A DNA stretch of 64,000 bases from positions 1,405,663-1,469,662 of the forward strand of contig NZ_LVEM01000002.1 of assembly GCF_001641335.1 (NCBI RefSeq), written 5' to 3'. This document shows positions 1 through 8,623 of this stretch, one piece after another. How positions within the stretch are numbered: the first letter of the stretch is position 1; the number at the start of each line of letters is the position of its first letter. The notes under the pieces were generated by a model. It made no database searches, was not told where the DNA came from, and was given only the letters and a program-made list of their open reading frames with translations. Source of the DNA: Bradyrhizobium stylosanthis. GTDB taxonomy: Bacteria; Pseudomonadota; Alphaproteobacteria; Rhizobiales; Xanthobacteraceae. The position numbers were made by a program, and so were the translations under genes.

Positions 1-1
1 C

Positions 2-481
2 TTCATGAAGCGCGTCACCTGGTGGCCGCAGGTCTTCCTCGGTCTGGCCTTCTCCTGGGGCGCGCTGATGGGCTTTGCCGTCACCTTCGGGCGCATCGAT
101 GTGACCGCGCTGGTGCTCTATGCCGGTTCGATCGCCTGGGTGATCGGCTATGACACGATCTATGCGCACCAGGATTCCGAGGACGACGCGCTGATCGGCA
201 TCAAGTCCACCGCGCGGCTGTTCGGCGCGCACACGCACCAGGCGCTGATCCTGTTCTATGGGCTTGCAGTGGTGCTGATCGGCGTCGCGCTGGCGTCAGG
301 CGATGTGCGCTGGCCCGCCTGGCTCGGGCTCGCGGCTTTCGCCGCGCATCTGGCCTCGCAGATCGTGCGCTTGAGGATCGACGATCCGGATCTGTGCAAG
401 CGCCTGTTCTTCTCGAACAAGCATGCGGGGCTGCTGCTGTTTGCGGGATTGCTCGCCGACGCGGTGATGCGGGCGGCGTAG
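2..481 (+). CDS. ubiA: 4-hydroxybenzoate polyprenyltransferase UbiA (C-terminal part)
   Basis: This is the 3' part of an integral-membrane prenyltransferase that attaches the polyprenyl tail to 4-hydroxybenzoate in ubiquinone synthesis. The reading frame is already open at the first base, so the gene starts upstream of the window. The visible 159 residues carry the second Asp-rich prenyl-diphosphate/Mg motif of the family (YDTIYAHQDSEDD) followed by GIKSTARLFG, then several hydrophobic helices to the C-terminus. The N-terminal first Asp-rich motif is outside the window. The family call is secure; the exact 5' end cannot be given. Confidence 0.93.
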   Translation, partial: FMKRVTWWPQVFLGLAFSWGALMGFAVTFGRIDVTALVLYAGSIAWVIGYDTIYAHQDSEDDALIGIKSTARLFGAHTHQALILFYGLAVVLIGVALASGDVRWPAWLGLAAFAAHLASQIVRLRIDDPDLCKRLFFSNKHAGLLLFAGLLADAVMRAA

Positions 482-549
482 CTCTCTGAATTCGGTGGAG
501 GAGGTGGGCTCGCTTCGCTTTGCCTACCCTGCGGCAATATGATTGCCGC

Positions 550-1068
550 TCAATTCCGCGCGATGATCTCGCGTTCCTCGCGATGAACCGACAGGTCGCG
601 CGTCATGGCGACGCGGCGGCGCATCAGGAATTTCGGACGGCGGGCGCGGATTGCGTTGGCGCGGCGGCGGCGGGCTGCGGGCTTGCGCGCGCCTTCGTCG
701 AGTTGCGGAAGCGCGAAGATCTCGCTCCAGACCGCCCAGGCCTGCGCGAGCTCGTCGGCTTCGGCGCCGACCAGCAGCGGAACGGACAGCGAGGGGTCGC
801 GATGGACGAGGACGAGCGCCTGCGCCTCGTCATTGCCGCGCAGCGCGACGCCGGTGAAGTCGCTGACGCGGACGTTGATCGCCATCTGCATGCCGCGGAC
901 GGCACGGCGCAGCACCACACGTTCGCGATGAAGCTCGATCTGCCTGGTGTAGCCGTCGGCGCGCGGATCGTGCGCATCGAAGCGGACCGGAAGGGAAAGA
1001 GGGTCGAGCCGCAGGGAGCGGCTCGACCCGGCGGGGTTGACCCCGCATGTTGCTGTTTGACGCCTCAC
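550..1068 (-). CDS. Hypothetical protein, DUF6101-like
   Basis: This 172-residue protein of unknown function starts at a GTG preceded by a GGGGAGAA ribosome-binding site about 10 bases upstream. It resembles the small conserved proteins labelled DUF6101 in Bradyrhizobium, from memory of the family. The middle (roughly residues 45-120) is an ordinary mixed alpha/beta sequence with IELHRERVVLRRAVRGM, and the C-terminus is very Arg-rich (KPAARRRRAN and onwards), which could bind nucleic acid or acidic partners. No signal peptide or membrane segment is seen. A longer frame exists on the opposite strand, but this strand has the better start and matches a protein family. Function unknown. Confidence 0.7.
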   Translation of the reverse strand: MRRQTATCGVNPAGSSRSLRLDPLSLPVRFDAHDPRADGYTRQIELHRERVVLRRAVRGMQMAINVRVSDFTGVALRGNDEAQALVLVHRDPSLSVPLLVGAEADELAQAWAVWSEIFALPQLDEGARKPAARRRRANAIRARRPKFLMRRRVAMTRDLSVHREEREIIARN

Positions 1069-1177
1069 GGCTTTCGTTCTCCCCGCCAGGATTATGTTCC
1101 CGGTCGATGCGGAGACCTTAGCGCGGCCCGTTCCGAAACCGCTTAAAAAGGCTGGTTAACCCAGCGTCACTGCCGCT

Positions 1178-1224
1178 CATGATTGACAAGACCTTGGCAC
1201 GCATGATTGACGAGACGTTGCGCG
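1178..1224 (+). repeat. Tandem 24-nt direct repeat upstream of pmbA
   Basis: Two consecutive, slightly diverged units each begin with catgattgac and continue agac-ttg; they start at 1178 and 1202. They lie in the 273-base gap between the divergent DUF6101-like gene and pmbA, so they could be an operator or only a local duplication. Confidence 0.5.
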
Positions 1225-1341
1225 CAAGGAGCGAATCTGAGCTTTTTGCAGGCTGATAATGCTTGAAGTCCGCACCATTTGGGCACATCTGGTGGGTTCG
1301 GCCGTTCCGAGCCCGATCCCCGCCCCAACAGGATTTCGTTT

Positions 1342-2745
1342 GTGAACCCTTCACCAAGCTCGACGCTTTCGCCCCAGGATTCTTCCAAGGCCAATCGCGA
1401 CCTGTTCGATCAGTCCGCGCTGTCCGATCTCGCACTGCGCCTGGTGGAGGCGGCCAAACGCGCCGGGGCGGATGCGGCCGATGCGGTCGCGGTGCGCGGC
1501 GTCTCCCAAGGGGTCGAGGTGCGCGACGGACGCGTCGAGGAATCCGAGCGCTCCGAGGGCGACGATGTCGGCCTGCGCGTGCTGGTCGGCCAGCGCCAGG
1601 CGGTGGTCTCGACCAACGATGTCAGCGGCGATGCCGTGACCAAGCTTGCGGAACGCGCGGTGGCGATGGCGAAGGTTGCGCCATCGGACAAATATGTCGG
1701 CCTCGCCGATCCCGCGCTGCTCGCGCGCGACTTCCCCGATCTTGATCTGCTCGATCCCGATGTGCCCGCGACCTCTGAGCTCGAACGCCGCGCGCTCGCG
1801 GCCGAGGCCGCCGCGCTCGCGGTGAAGGGCGTCACCAAATCGGGCGGCGCATCGGCTTCCGCCGGCATGGGCGGCATGGTGCTCGTCACCTCGACCGGCT
1901 TCCACGGCTCTTATCTTCGTTCCAGCCAGGGCATCTCGGCCACCGCCATCGCGGGCGAAGGCACCGGCATGGAGCGCGACTACGATTTCACCTCCGCGCC
2001 GCATGGCGCCGATTTGCTGTCGCCGGAAGCCGTCGGCCGTTCCGCCGGCGAGCGCACCGTGGCGCGCTACAATCCGCGCAAGGTCGAGACCTGCAAGGTG
2101 CCCGTGGTGTTCGATCCGCGCGTCGCCGGCTCGCTGGTCGGCCATCTCGTCGGCGCCATCAACGGCGCCTCGATCGCGCGCAAGACCAGCTTCCTCAAGG
2201 ACAAGCTCGGCCAGCAGCTGTTCGCGAAGAACATCCGCATCGTCGACGATCCCCTGCGCAAGCGCGGCCTGCGCTCGCAGACCTTCGACGCCGAAGGCGT
2301 TGCGGTGAAGAAAATGGCGCTGGTCGACGAGGGCGTGCTGACGACCTGGCTGCTCGACTGCGCCACGGCGCGTGAGCTTGGGCTCGCCACCACCGGCCAC
2401 GCCCATCGCGGCGTCTCGTCGTCGCCCTCGCCGGGCCCGTACAATCTGCATCTCGAACCCGGCACGCCGACGCCGGCCGAGCTGATCGCCGACATCAAGC
2501 AGGGCTTCTACGTCACCGACCTGATCGGCTCGGGCGTGAACGGCGTCACCGGCGATTACAGCCGCGGCGCCTCCGGCTTCTGGATCGAGAACGGCGAGAT
2601 CACCTATCCCGTCAGCGAGGTCACGATCGCCGGCCATCTGTTCGAGATCTTCAAGTCGATGCAGCCGGCCAACAATCTCGAATTCCGCTACGGCATCAAT
2701 GCGCCGACGGTGCGCATCGAGGGCTTGACGCTTGGCGGACGTTGA
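1342..2745 (+). CDS. pmbA: TldD/PmbA family metalloprotease subunit (PmbA/TldE-like)
   Basis: PmbA (TldE) pairs with TldD to form a heteromeric metalloprotease that trims small peptides such as microcins and the CcdA antitoxin. The predicted protein is 467 residues, normal for the family. The N-terminal domain carries the typical VRDGRVEESE region and the C-terminal domain ends in EFRYGINAPTVRIEGLTLGG. It lacks the HExxxH zinc motif, as expected for the PmbA rather than the TldD partner. An in-frame ATG exists 63 bases upstream, but the GTG at 1342 has an AGGA site 8 bases before it and matches the usual N-terminus. The 3' end overlaps the next gene by 14 bases, so they are probably co-transcribed. 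Confidence 0.93.
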   Translation: MNPSPSSTLSPQDSSKANRDLFDQSALSDLALRLVEAAKRAGADAADAVAVRGVSQGVEVRDGRVEESERSEGDDVGLRVLVGQRQAVVSTNDVSGDAVTKLAERAVAMAKVAPSDKYVGLADPALLARDFPDLDLLDPDVPATSELERRALAAEAAALAVKGVTKSGGASASAGMGGMVLVTSTGFHGSYLRSSQGISATAIAGEGTGMERDYDFTSAPHGADLLSPEAVGRSAGERTVARYNPRKVETCKVPVVFDPRVAGSLVGHLVGAINGASIARKTSFLKDKLGQQLFAKNIRIVDDPLRKRGLRSQTFDAEGVAVKKMALVDEGVLTTWLLDCATARELGLATTGHAHRGVSSSPSPGPYNLHLEPGTPTPAELIADIKQGFYVTDLIGSGVNGVTGDYSRGASGFWIENGEITYPVSEVTIAGHLFEIFKSMQPANNLEFRYGINAPTVRIEGLTLGGR

Positions 2746-3541
2746 CGCGCACGACACGATCCTGGCGCATGACGCGGCGCTGCTGAAAGACACGGTGCGG
2801 GAGGCGGGTGCGCTGGCGCGCTCGATGTTCCGCACCGAGCTGAAGAAGTGGATCAAGGGCGCCTCCTCGCCGGTGTCGGAGGCCGACATCGCGGTCAACG
2901 ATCTGCTCGAAGCGCGGCTGCGCGCCGCGACGCCGGATTACGGCTGGCTGTCGGAGGAGAGCGCCGACGATTCCACGCGGCTGTCGCGGCGGCTGACCTG
3001 GGTGGTCGATCCCATCGACGGCACGCGCAACTATCTCAACGGCCATGACGAATGGTGCGTCAGCGTCGCGCTGGTCGAGGACGCAACGCCCGTGCTCGCT
3101 GCGGTGTTCGCGCCGACCTGCGAGGAGTTCTTCCTTGCGGTCCGGGGGCAGGGCACGACGCTGAACGGCAAGGCCGTGCGGGCGACCTCCGGCACCGCGC
3201 TCGACTTCTCCCGCATGGCCGGCCCCAAGCCGATGGTCGAGCGGCTCAATGCCTCGGGCGGCGACATCAAGCTGCACCCGCGAATCGGTTCGCTCGCGCT
3301 CCGGCTCTGCCGGGTCGCCCATGGCGCGCTGGATGCGGCTTTTGCGGGCGGCAACAGCCATGATTGGGACCTTGCGGCGGCCGATTTGATCGTGCAGGAA
3401 GCGGGTGGTAGGATGAGCGACCTCTCCGGAGACCCCATCCTCTATAACCGCAGGGAAGTTACGCACGGGGTGCTGGTGGCAGCGGGACGCGATCGTCATG
3501 CGAGCATTGTCGCGCATTTTCGAAATCGCCCCTTAGCCTAA
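2732..3541 (+). CDS. Inositol monophosphatase / CysQ family phosphatase
   Basis: This is a Mg-dependent phosphatase of the IMPase superfamily, 269 residues. The metal site is intact: EES at residues 75-77, DPIDGT at 93-98 and WDLAAAD at 212-218. Substrates in the family include inositol 1-phosphate and 3'-phosphoadenosine 5'-phosphate; the sequence alone does not decide between them. The start is a TTG inside the end of pmbA, giving a 14-base overlap that implies translational coupling. It sits at the head of a lipid A/Kdo gene run, so a role in envelope phosphate-sugar metabolism is possible but only inferred. Confidence 0.9.
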   Translation: MADVDAHDTILAHDAALLKDTVREAGALARSMFRTELKKWIKGASSPVSEADIAVNDLLEARLRAATPDYGWLSEESADDSTRLSRRLTWVVDPIDGTRNYLNGHDEWCVSVALVEDATPVLAAVFAPTCEEFFLAVRGQGTTLNGKAVRATSGTALDFSRMAGPKPMVERLNASGGDIKLHPRIGSLALRLCRVAHGALDAAFAGGNSHDWDLAAADLIVQEAGGRMSDLSGDPILYNRREVTHGVLVAAGRDRHASIVAHFRNRPLA

Positions 3542-3602
3542 AGCGCTGCCGTCGTGCTTGTCGGACACTGCTTTGCCGGGCAGCCCATTAGGAACAGAAC
3601 CC

Positions 3603-3845
3603 ATGCCAGATAGCGCCCCGCAGCAACTGCTTCACCTCGTGATCGGTGGCGAGCTCGTCGACCTCGAGCACAACACCTTCAAGAACCTCGACGACGTCGA
3701 GATCGTCGGCCTCTATCCGAACTATGCGACGGCGCACACCGCCTGGCGCGCCAAGGCGCAGAGCACGGTCGACAATGCGCAGATGCGCTATTTCATCGTC
3801 CATCTCCACCGGCTGCTCGACCCGAATCAAGAACCGGCGCGTTGA
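3603..3845 (+). CDS. DUF4170 domain protein
   Basis: This small soluble protein of 80 residues belongs to the DUF4170 family, commonly found beside lipid A genes in Rhizobiales. The ATG at 3603 has AGGAA about 8 bases upstream; an in-frame TTG 45 bases earlier is less likely. Features are a short hydrophobic beta strand (LLHLVIGGEL) and an aromatic/His-rich middle (NYATAHTAWRAKAQSTVDNA), with no signal or membrane segment. The stop overlaps the next start by four bases, a strong sign of one operon with the DUF374 acyltransferase, waaA and lpxK. Its biochemical function is unknown. Confidence 0.88.
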   Translation: MPDSAPQQLLHLVIGGELVDLEHNTFKNLDDVEIVGLYPNYATAHTAWRAKAQSTVDNAQMRYFIVHLHRLLDPNQEPAR

Positions 3846-4555
3846 AAAAACTGCTTCGCAATACGCTGCGAAGCAGCTTCGTTCAGCGTGCCGTCGGGAT
3901 CCTGGCGGCCGAATATCTGCGCTTTGTCTGGAAGACCAACAGGTTCACGTTCGATCCGCCCGACGTCTACGACATCGTCGAGCCGCAGATCCCTGCGATC
4001 TTCGCCTTCTGGCACGGCCAGCACTTCCTCACCCCCTTCATCAAGAACAAGGACTCCTACAAGGCCAGGGTCCTGATCTCGCGGCACCGCGACGGCGAGT
4101 TCAATGCGATTGCCGCCGAGCGGCTCGGCATCGGCACCATCAGGGGTTCCGGCGACCATGGCGGCGCCTTCCACCGCAAAGGTGGTGTGGGCGCCTTCAA
4201 GGAGATGGTGCGCACGCTCCAGGACGGTTGTAATGTCGCGCTGACAGCCGATGTCCCCAAGCGCTCGCGCGTGGCCGGGCTCGGCATCATCATGCTGGCA
4301 CGGGAATCGGGGCGGCCGATCATGCCTTTCGCGATGGCGACGAGCCGCTTCATCCGGCTCAAGAACTGGGACCGCACCACCATCAATCTGCCGTTCGGGC
4401 GGGGCGCCCTGGTCGGCATCAAGGAAATCCACGTTCCCGCGGACGCCGACGCCGCCATGATGGAGACGCTGCGGCAGGAGCTCGAGGACACGCTGAACGA
4501 GGCGACCCGGCGCGCCTATGCGCAGCTCGGCCGTCCGGGACCGGAAGATGCCTAA
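3842..4555 (+). CDS. DUF374 lysophospholipid-type acyltransferase
   Basis: This is a 237-residue LpxL/PlsC-superfamily acyltransferase of the DUF374 group, likely acting at the inner membrane on a lipid A or lysophospholipid acceptor. The hallmark FAFWHGQHF block lies near residues 54-62 and is followed by SRHRDGEFNA and GTIRGSG, the DUF374 pattern. The start is TTG, overlapping the end of the DUF4170 gene by four bases (TTGA); the 3' end overlaps waaA by eight bases. The surrounding waaA and lpxK genes argue for a lipid A acylation role, but the acyl donor and acceptor are not readable from the sequence. Confidence 0.9.
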   Translation: MKKLLRNTLRSSFVQRAVGILAAEYLRFVWKTNRFTFDPPDVYDIVEPQIPAIFAFWHGQHFLTPFIKNKDSYKARVLISRHRDGEFNAIAAERLGIGTIRGSGDHGGAFHRKGGVGAFKEMVRTLQDGCNVALTADVPKRSRVAGLGIIMLARESGRPIMPFAMATSRFIRLKNWDRTTINLPFGRGALVGIKEIHVPADADAAMMETLRQELEDTLNEATRRAYAQLGRPGPEDA

Positions 4556-5864
4556 ATCGCTGCCCATCGCGCTGCCGATCACGCTGCGGATGTATCGGCG
4601 CCTGGCGAGCGGCCTGGTGCCGATTGCGCCTGCGCTGATCAAGCGGCGGCTGAAGCAGGGCAAGGAAGACCCCGCGCGCGTCGGCGAGCGGCGCGGCCTG
4701 TCCCGCGACGTGCGACCGCACGGCCCGCTGGTCTGGATCCACGGCGCCAGCGTCGGCGAGGTGCTGGCCGCGGCCGCCCTGATCGAGCGCCTGCGCGATC
4801 TGAACCTGCGCATCCTGCTCACCTCGGGCACGGTCACCTCGGCCGCCGTCGTCGCCAAGCGCTTCCCGCCCGACGTCATCCATCAATACGTGCCGTATGA
4901 TTCCCCGCGCTACGTCGCGCGCTTCCTCGACCATTGGCAGCCGTCGCTGGCGCTGTTCATCGAATCCGATTTGTGGCCGAACCTGATCCTGGCGGGCGCT
5001 GCGCGCCGCGTGCCGATGGTGCTGATCAACGGGCGGATGTCGCCGCGCTCCTTCCCGCGCTGGCGCCGGATGTACGGCACCATCTCGGCGCTGCTGTCGC
5101 GCTTCGACATCTGCCTCGCGCAGTCGAAGACCGATGCGGAGCGCTTCTCCGCGCTCGGCGGCCGCGACGTCGTCACGACAGGCAATCTCAAGCTCGACGT
5201 GCCGGCGCCGCCGGCCGATCCCGCCAAGCTCGAACGGTTGATGGCGATGACGCGCGGACGGCCGATCATCGTCGCCGCCTCGACCCATCCGGGCGAGGAC
5301 GAGATGCTGGTCGCCGCGCATCGCAACCTCGTCGGCTTCTTCCCGCAACTCCTCACCGTGATCGTGCCGCGGCATCCCGATCGCGGCTCGTCGATCGCGG
5401 GCCTGATCACGGCGTCCGGCCTGAAGCCCGCCTTGCGCTCGCGCGAGGAATTGCCGACGGCCGCGACCGATATCTACGTCGCCGACACCATGGGCGAGCT
5501 CGGCCTGTTCTACCGCCTGTCGCCGATCGTGTTCATGGGCGGATCGCTGATCCGCCACGGCGGGCAGAACCCGATCGAGGCGATCAAGCTGGGGGCCGCC
5601 ATCGTCCACGGTCCGCACGTCTTCAACTTCGCCGACGTCTACGAGGCGCTCGATGCAAGCGGCGGCGCGCGCCAGGCCGACACGCAGGAGCTTCTGGTCA
5701 AGCAGCTCGGCCAGCTGCTGGCCGATCCCACCGTGCGCGACAAGATGCAGCGCGCAGGTCACGGCGTGGTCGAGGATCTCGGTGGCGCGCTCAATCGCAC
5801 CATGACCGCGCTCGAGCCTTATCTGCTGCAATTGCGGATCGAGATGGGAGCCGCCAATGCGTGA
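4548..5864 (+). CDS. waaA: 3-deoxy-D-manno-octulosonic acid (Kdo) transferase
   Basis: WaaA/KdtA transfers Kdo from CMP-Kdo to the lipid IVA precursor, building the inner core of lipopolysaccharide at the cytoplasmic face of the inner membrane. The protein is 438 residues, the usual length. It has an N-terminal membrane-proximal segment, the acceptor-domain motif WIHGASVGE at residues 63-71 whose last Glu is the proposed catalytic base, and a GT-B donor domain with GGSLIRHGGQNPIEA. The ATG at 4548 overlaps the previous gene by eight bases and the 3' end overlaps lpxK by eight bases, so these are translationally coupled. Confidence 0.96.
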   Translation: MPKSLPIALPITLRMYRRLASGLVPIAPALIKRRLKQGKEDPARVGERRGLSRDVRPHGPLVWIHGASVGEVLAAAALIERLRDLNLRILLTSGTVTSAAVVAKRFPPDVIHQYVPYDSPRYVARFLDHWQPSLALFIESDLWPNLILAGAARRVPMVLINGRMSPRSFPRWRRMYGTISALLSRFDICLAQSKTDAERFSALGGRDVVTTGNLKLDVPAPPADPAKLERLMAMTRGRPIIVAASTHPGEDEMLVAAHRNLVGFFPQLLTVIVPRHPDRGSSIAGLITASGLKPALRSREELPTAATDIYVADTMGELGLFYRLSPIVFMGGSLIRHGGQNPIEAIKLGAAIVHGPHVFNFADVYEALDASGGARQADTQELLVKQLGQLLADPTVRDKMQRAGHGVVEDLGGALNRTMTALEPYLLQLRIEMGAANA

Positions 5865-6882
5865 GCCGGCCTTCTGGTACCGGCCACGTTCCTTCAAGTC
5901 GCACGCGTTACGACCGCTGGGTGCACTCTACGGCGCGATCGCCGAACGGCGCATGCTGCGCAAGGGCTTCGACGCCGGCATCCCCGTGATCTGCGTCGGC
6001 AATTACCATGTCGGCGGGGCCGGCAAGACGCCGACCGTTCTCGCCTTGACGAAGCTGCTCCGCGAGCTCGGCGAGACGCCGGTGGTGCTGAGCCGCGGCT
6101 ATGGCGGGAGCCTGAAGGGCCCTGTCATGGTCGACCGCGAGCGGCACGATGCTTCCGACGTCGGCGACGAGCCGCTGATGATGTCGCGCGACGTCCCTGT
6201 CAGCGTCGCGCGCGACCGCCTCGAAGGCGTCGCGCTGGCGAAATCGCAAGGCGCGACCGTGGTCCTGATGGACGACGGCTTTCAGAACCCGAAGCTGCTC
6301 AAGGATGCCTCGCTGATCGTGATCGACAGCGAGCGCGGCCTCGGCAACGGCAAGGTGTTTCCGGCCGGTCCACTGCGCGCGCCGCTGAAGCCGCAGCTCG
6401 CGCGCACCGACGCGCTGGTCGTCATCGGCGACGGCCACGCCGCGGACGGCGTTGCGGCCGAGCTCGCCAGGCGCAACAAGCCCGCGCTGCGCGCGCGGTT
6501 GAAGCCGGATGCGGCCTCGCTGGCGCAGCTGTTCGGCAAGCGGGTTTTCGCCTTCGCCGGCATCGGCGATCCCGAGCGCTTCTTCAGGACATTGCGGGCG
6601 AGCGGCGTCGATGTCGTCACGAGCCGCGCCTTTGCCGACCACTACCCGTATTCCGAGCGCGACATCGAGGTTCTCTGGGACGACGCCAGGCGCGACGGGC
6701 TGACGCTGGTGACGACGGAGAAGGACCTTGCCCGAATCCACGGTGGCGATGGGATGTTGCCCTACGTGGAAGGAATTGCGCCGTTCAAGGTGACGCTGGA
6801 GTTCGACGACGCCGATGCGCTCCGGCGGCTGATCAGCGATCATCTCTACAAGGCCCGCGAGCGCCGTTTCTCCAGGCGATGA
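5857..6882 (+). CDS. lpxK: Tetraacyldisaccharide 4'-kinase
   Basis: LpxK phosphorylates the 4' position of the tetraacyldisaccharide precursor to make lipid IVA. The 341-residue protein has a Walker A motif GGAGKTPT at residues 53-60 after a short N-terminal amphipathic segment that holds the family at the membrane, and a DDGFQNPKL block typical of LpxK. It is the last gene of the run that begins with pmbA and overlaps waaA by eight bases. An imperfect palindrome follows within 25 bases and may end the transcript. Confidence 0.96.
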   Translation: MREPAFWYRPRSFKSHALRPLGALYGAIAERRMLRKGFDAGIPVICVGNYHVGGAGKTPTVLALTKLLRELGETPVVLSRGYGGSLKGPVMVDRERHDASDVGDEPLMMSRDVPVSVARDRLEGVALAKSQGATVVLMDDGFQNPKLLKDASLIVIDSERGLGNGKVFPAGPLRAPLKPQLARTDALVVIGDGHAADGVAAELARRNKPALRARLKPDAASLAQLFGKRVFAFAGIGDPERFFRTLRASGVDVVTSRAFADHYPYSERDIEVLWDDARRDGLTLVTTEKDLARIHGGDGMLPYVEGIAPFKVTLEFDDADALRRLISDHLYKARERRFSRR

Positions 6883-6904
6883 TCCCGCAACACACGCTGC
6901 TCTC

Positions 6905-6987
6905 GTAGGGTGGGCAAGGCGAAGCGTGCCCACGATCCGCTCACGTCGGCGCGAGGTGGTGGGTACGCTGCGCTTTGCCCACCCTAC
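6905..6987. repeat. Dispersed palindromic repeat (gtaggGTGGGcaaGGCGAAGC type)
   Basis: Inverted arms of about 29 bases at 6905-6933 and 6959-6987 (gtagggtgggcaaggcgaag and its near complement). A half copy occurs near 505-531 and a perfect 32-base relative at 25541-25626, so this is a dispersed intergenic family of the kind abundant in Bradyrhizobium. Confidence 0.75.
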
Positions 6988-7055
6988 GGCAGTTCGCCAT
7001 TCAGCCGACATTCATCGCAAGACTCCTATCGATCTGTTCCGATCAGGAGAATGCG

Positions 7056-7361
7056 ATGAAATTGCCGTCCGCCGCCGTTGCCGCCAGCCTTGTGTGTCTG
7101 ATTGTTGCGCCCGTGTTCGCGCAAACGGCGGCGCCGTCGGCTGCTCCCGGCACGGTGCCGGTTCCCTCGGCCAAGCGCGTCACCTGTCTTGCCACCACGG
7201 CCAGTCTGAAGGGGCAGGACAAGCGCGACCAGATGCAGCTCTGCATGGCGCAGGCGCGCGTCGATTGCCTGAAGCAGGCGATCGATCAGAAGGTCGTCGG
7301 GGAGACCAGGAAAAGCTTTATCAAGACCTGCGTAGGTGGAGATGCCACGGAGCAGCACTAG
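7056..7361 (+). CDS. Small exported protein, PsiF-like
   Basis: This is a 101-residue protein with a clear signal peptide (cleavage likely after PVFAQ, around residue 23), a Pro/Ala-rich spacer and a C-terminal region with paired cysteines: TCLATTASLKGQDKR, LCMAQARVDCL and FIKTCVGG. The C-x(n)-LKG-x-x-R-x(n)-C pattern recalls the PsiF phosphate-starvation family, but the match is by eye and weak. AGGAGA sits 7 bases before the ATG. It stands alone between lpxK and a convergent gene. Probably periplasmic; function unknown. Confidence 0.72.
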   Translation: MKLPSAAVAASLVCLIVAPVFAQTAAPSAAPGTVPVPSAKRVTCLATTASLKGQDKRDQMQLCMAQARVDCLKQAIDQKVVGETRKSFIKTCVGGDATEQH

Positions 7362-7377
7362 CAGCGCACGCGCGGCC

Positions 7378-7605
7378 TCACGGCTGCGGCTTCGGCGCGC
7401 CCGGGAAGTGCCGCTGCAGCACGGCGGCAGGGGTGGCGTAGGCTTCCTGCAGATCCACGCTCCAGTACTTCAATTCGTCGAGCGGGATCCGCGTGTCGGT
7501 GATGGCGCAGCGCACGAAGGTGCCCGGCGAGATCACGCGAAAATCGCCGTCGAGATATTGCACCTGCGCTTCGCCATGGCCGGAAGAGCCGAACTTGTTC
7601 AGCAC
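7378..7605 (-). CDS. DUF2093 domain protein
   Basis: This 75-residue protein matches the DUF2093 family, small alphaproteobacterial proteins of unknown role. The core VQYLDGDFRVISPGTFVRC followed by IPLDELKYWSVDLQEAYA fills almost the whole sequence. The GTG at 7603-7605 is chosen because family members start just before the NKFGSSGHGEA segment; a GGAG lies about 11 bases upstream. A frame that continues upstream to 7800 adds residues without family similarity. It converges on the PsiF-like gene with 16 bases between them. Confidence 0.82.
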   Translation of the reverse strand: MLNKFGSSGHGEAQVQYLDGDFRVISPGTFVRCAITDTRIPLDELKYWSVDLQEAYATPAAVLQRHFPGAPKPQP

Positions 7606-7766
7606 GGTCGAGAGTCTCCGTGGAAGGCCCGTAAGGGCACGATGTGTTGGACGGGATGTAGCATAGATAGGGTGGCTTGTCCGCCCGTTAAACCCACCGG
7701 TTTGTGATGTTTTGGCGCCGTTTCCGCGTGATAGTGCTGAGCCGAAGGATACCACGGCAGAGTCCG

Positions 7767-8591
7767 ATGCGCCTTCCGTTAGCCGCCTTGTTCCTGACAT
7801 TGCTGATGTCGGCCGCGCATGCGTCGCCTGCGCCGCAGCAGGTCGATATCCCGTTGTCGTCGGGCGTCCTGCACGCGCAGCTCTACAAGCCCGAGGGCGA
7901 GGGGCCGTTTCCGACCGTGATCGCGCTGCATGGCTGCGGCGGCCTCGGCGCTCATTCCGATCCCGTGCTGCCGCGCTATCGCGACTGGGCCGAGCGGCTG
8001 CTTAAGGCAGGCAATGCCGTGCTGCTGCCGGACAGCTACGGCTCGCGCGAGCTCGGGCCGCAATGCCGCATCAAGGAGAGCCACGTCAAGGCGCGGCGCG
8101 AGCGCGTTGCGGACATTGCGGCCTCGCGCGCCTGGCTGATGAAGCAGGCCTGGGTGGCGCGCGACCGCATCAGCCTGATCGGCTGGGCCAACGGCGCCAG
8201 CGCGCTGCTCTGGGCCGTGCGCCCGCAGAGCGCGGCGCGCGACTACGGGCCGGATTTCCGCGCCGCGATCGCGTTCTATCCGGACTGCCGGATCTCGGCG
8301 GGCCTGGGTTGGAGTGCGCGGGTGCCGACGCTGGTGCTGATCGGTGCCGATGACGACGTATCGTCGCCGCCGGCCTGCCGCCAGATGGTCGACGGCGCGC
8401 GCGGCCGCAGCGCGCTCGCGCGCATCGTGGTCTATCCCGGCGCCTATCACGATTTCGACCGTGCCAATACGCCGCTGCACGCGGCCAGCGCCAGCAGCGA
8501 TGCCACGGCGCCCGAGCACGGCCATCTCGGCACGGATGCCGAGGCGCGCGCGGAGTCGCAGAAGGACGTTGCGGAATGGCTGGCGCGGTAG
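7767..8591 (+). CDS. Dienelactone-hydrolase-like exported protein without the usual nucleophile
   Basis: This is a 274-residue alpha/beta-hydrolase-fold protein with a signal peptide (MRLPLAALFLTLLMSAAHA). The fold markers are present: ALHGCGG oxyanion region near residue 53, an acid in LIGADDD, and a His in GAYHDFD. At the nucleophile elbow the sequence reads GWANG, so the Ser or Cys of G-x-[SC]-x-G is Ala. Relatives carry a nucleophile there, so this copy may be a pseudoenzyme or may use other chemistry. The ATG at 7767 is chosen for the signal peptide; an in-frame ATG 63 bases upstream is possible. Confidence 0.82.
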   Translation: MRLPLAALFLTLLMSAAHASPAPQQVDIPLSSGVLHAQLYKPEGEGPFPTVIALHGCGGLGAHSDPVLPRYRDWAERLLKAGNAVLLPDSYGSRELGPQCRIKESHVKARRERVADIAASRAWLMKQAWVARDRISLIGWANGASALLWAVRPQSAARDYGPDFRAAIAFYPDCRISAGLGWSARVPTLVLIGADDDVSSPPACRQMVDGARGRSALARIVVYPGAYHDFDRANTPLHAASASSDATAPEHGHLGTDAEARAESQKDVAEWLAR

Positions 8592-8592
8592 T

Positions 8593-8623
8593 GTAGCCCG
8601 GATCAGCGAAGCGATATCCGGGA
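8593..8623. repeat. Half copy of gtagcccggat repeat
   Basis: The stretch gtagcccggatcagcgaag and its continuation to ccggga is one arm of the palindromic family whose full copy is at 28029-28114. Confidence 0.6.

Noticed and set aside
520..1146. Long plus-strand frame opposite the DUF6101-like gene
   Set aside because: The minus-strand frame has a good GTG start with a ribosome-binding site and matches a small conserved family; the plus frame is a high-GC shadow.
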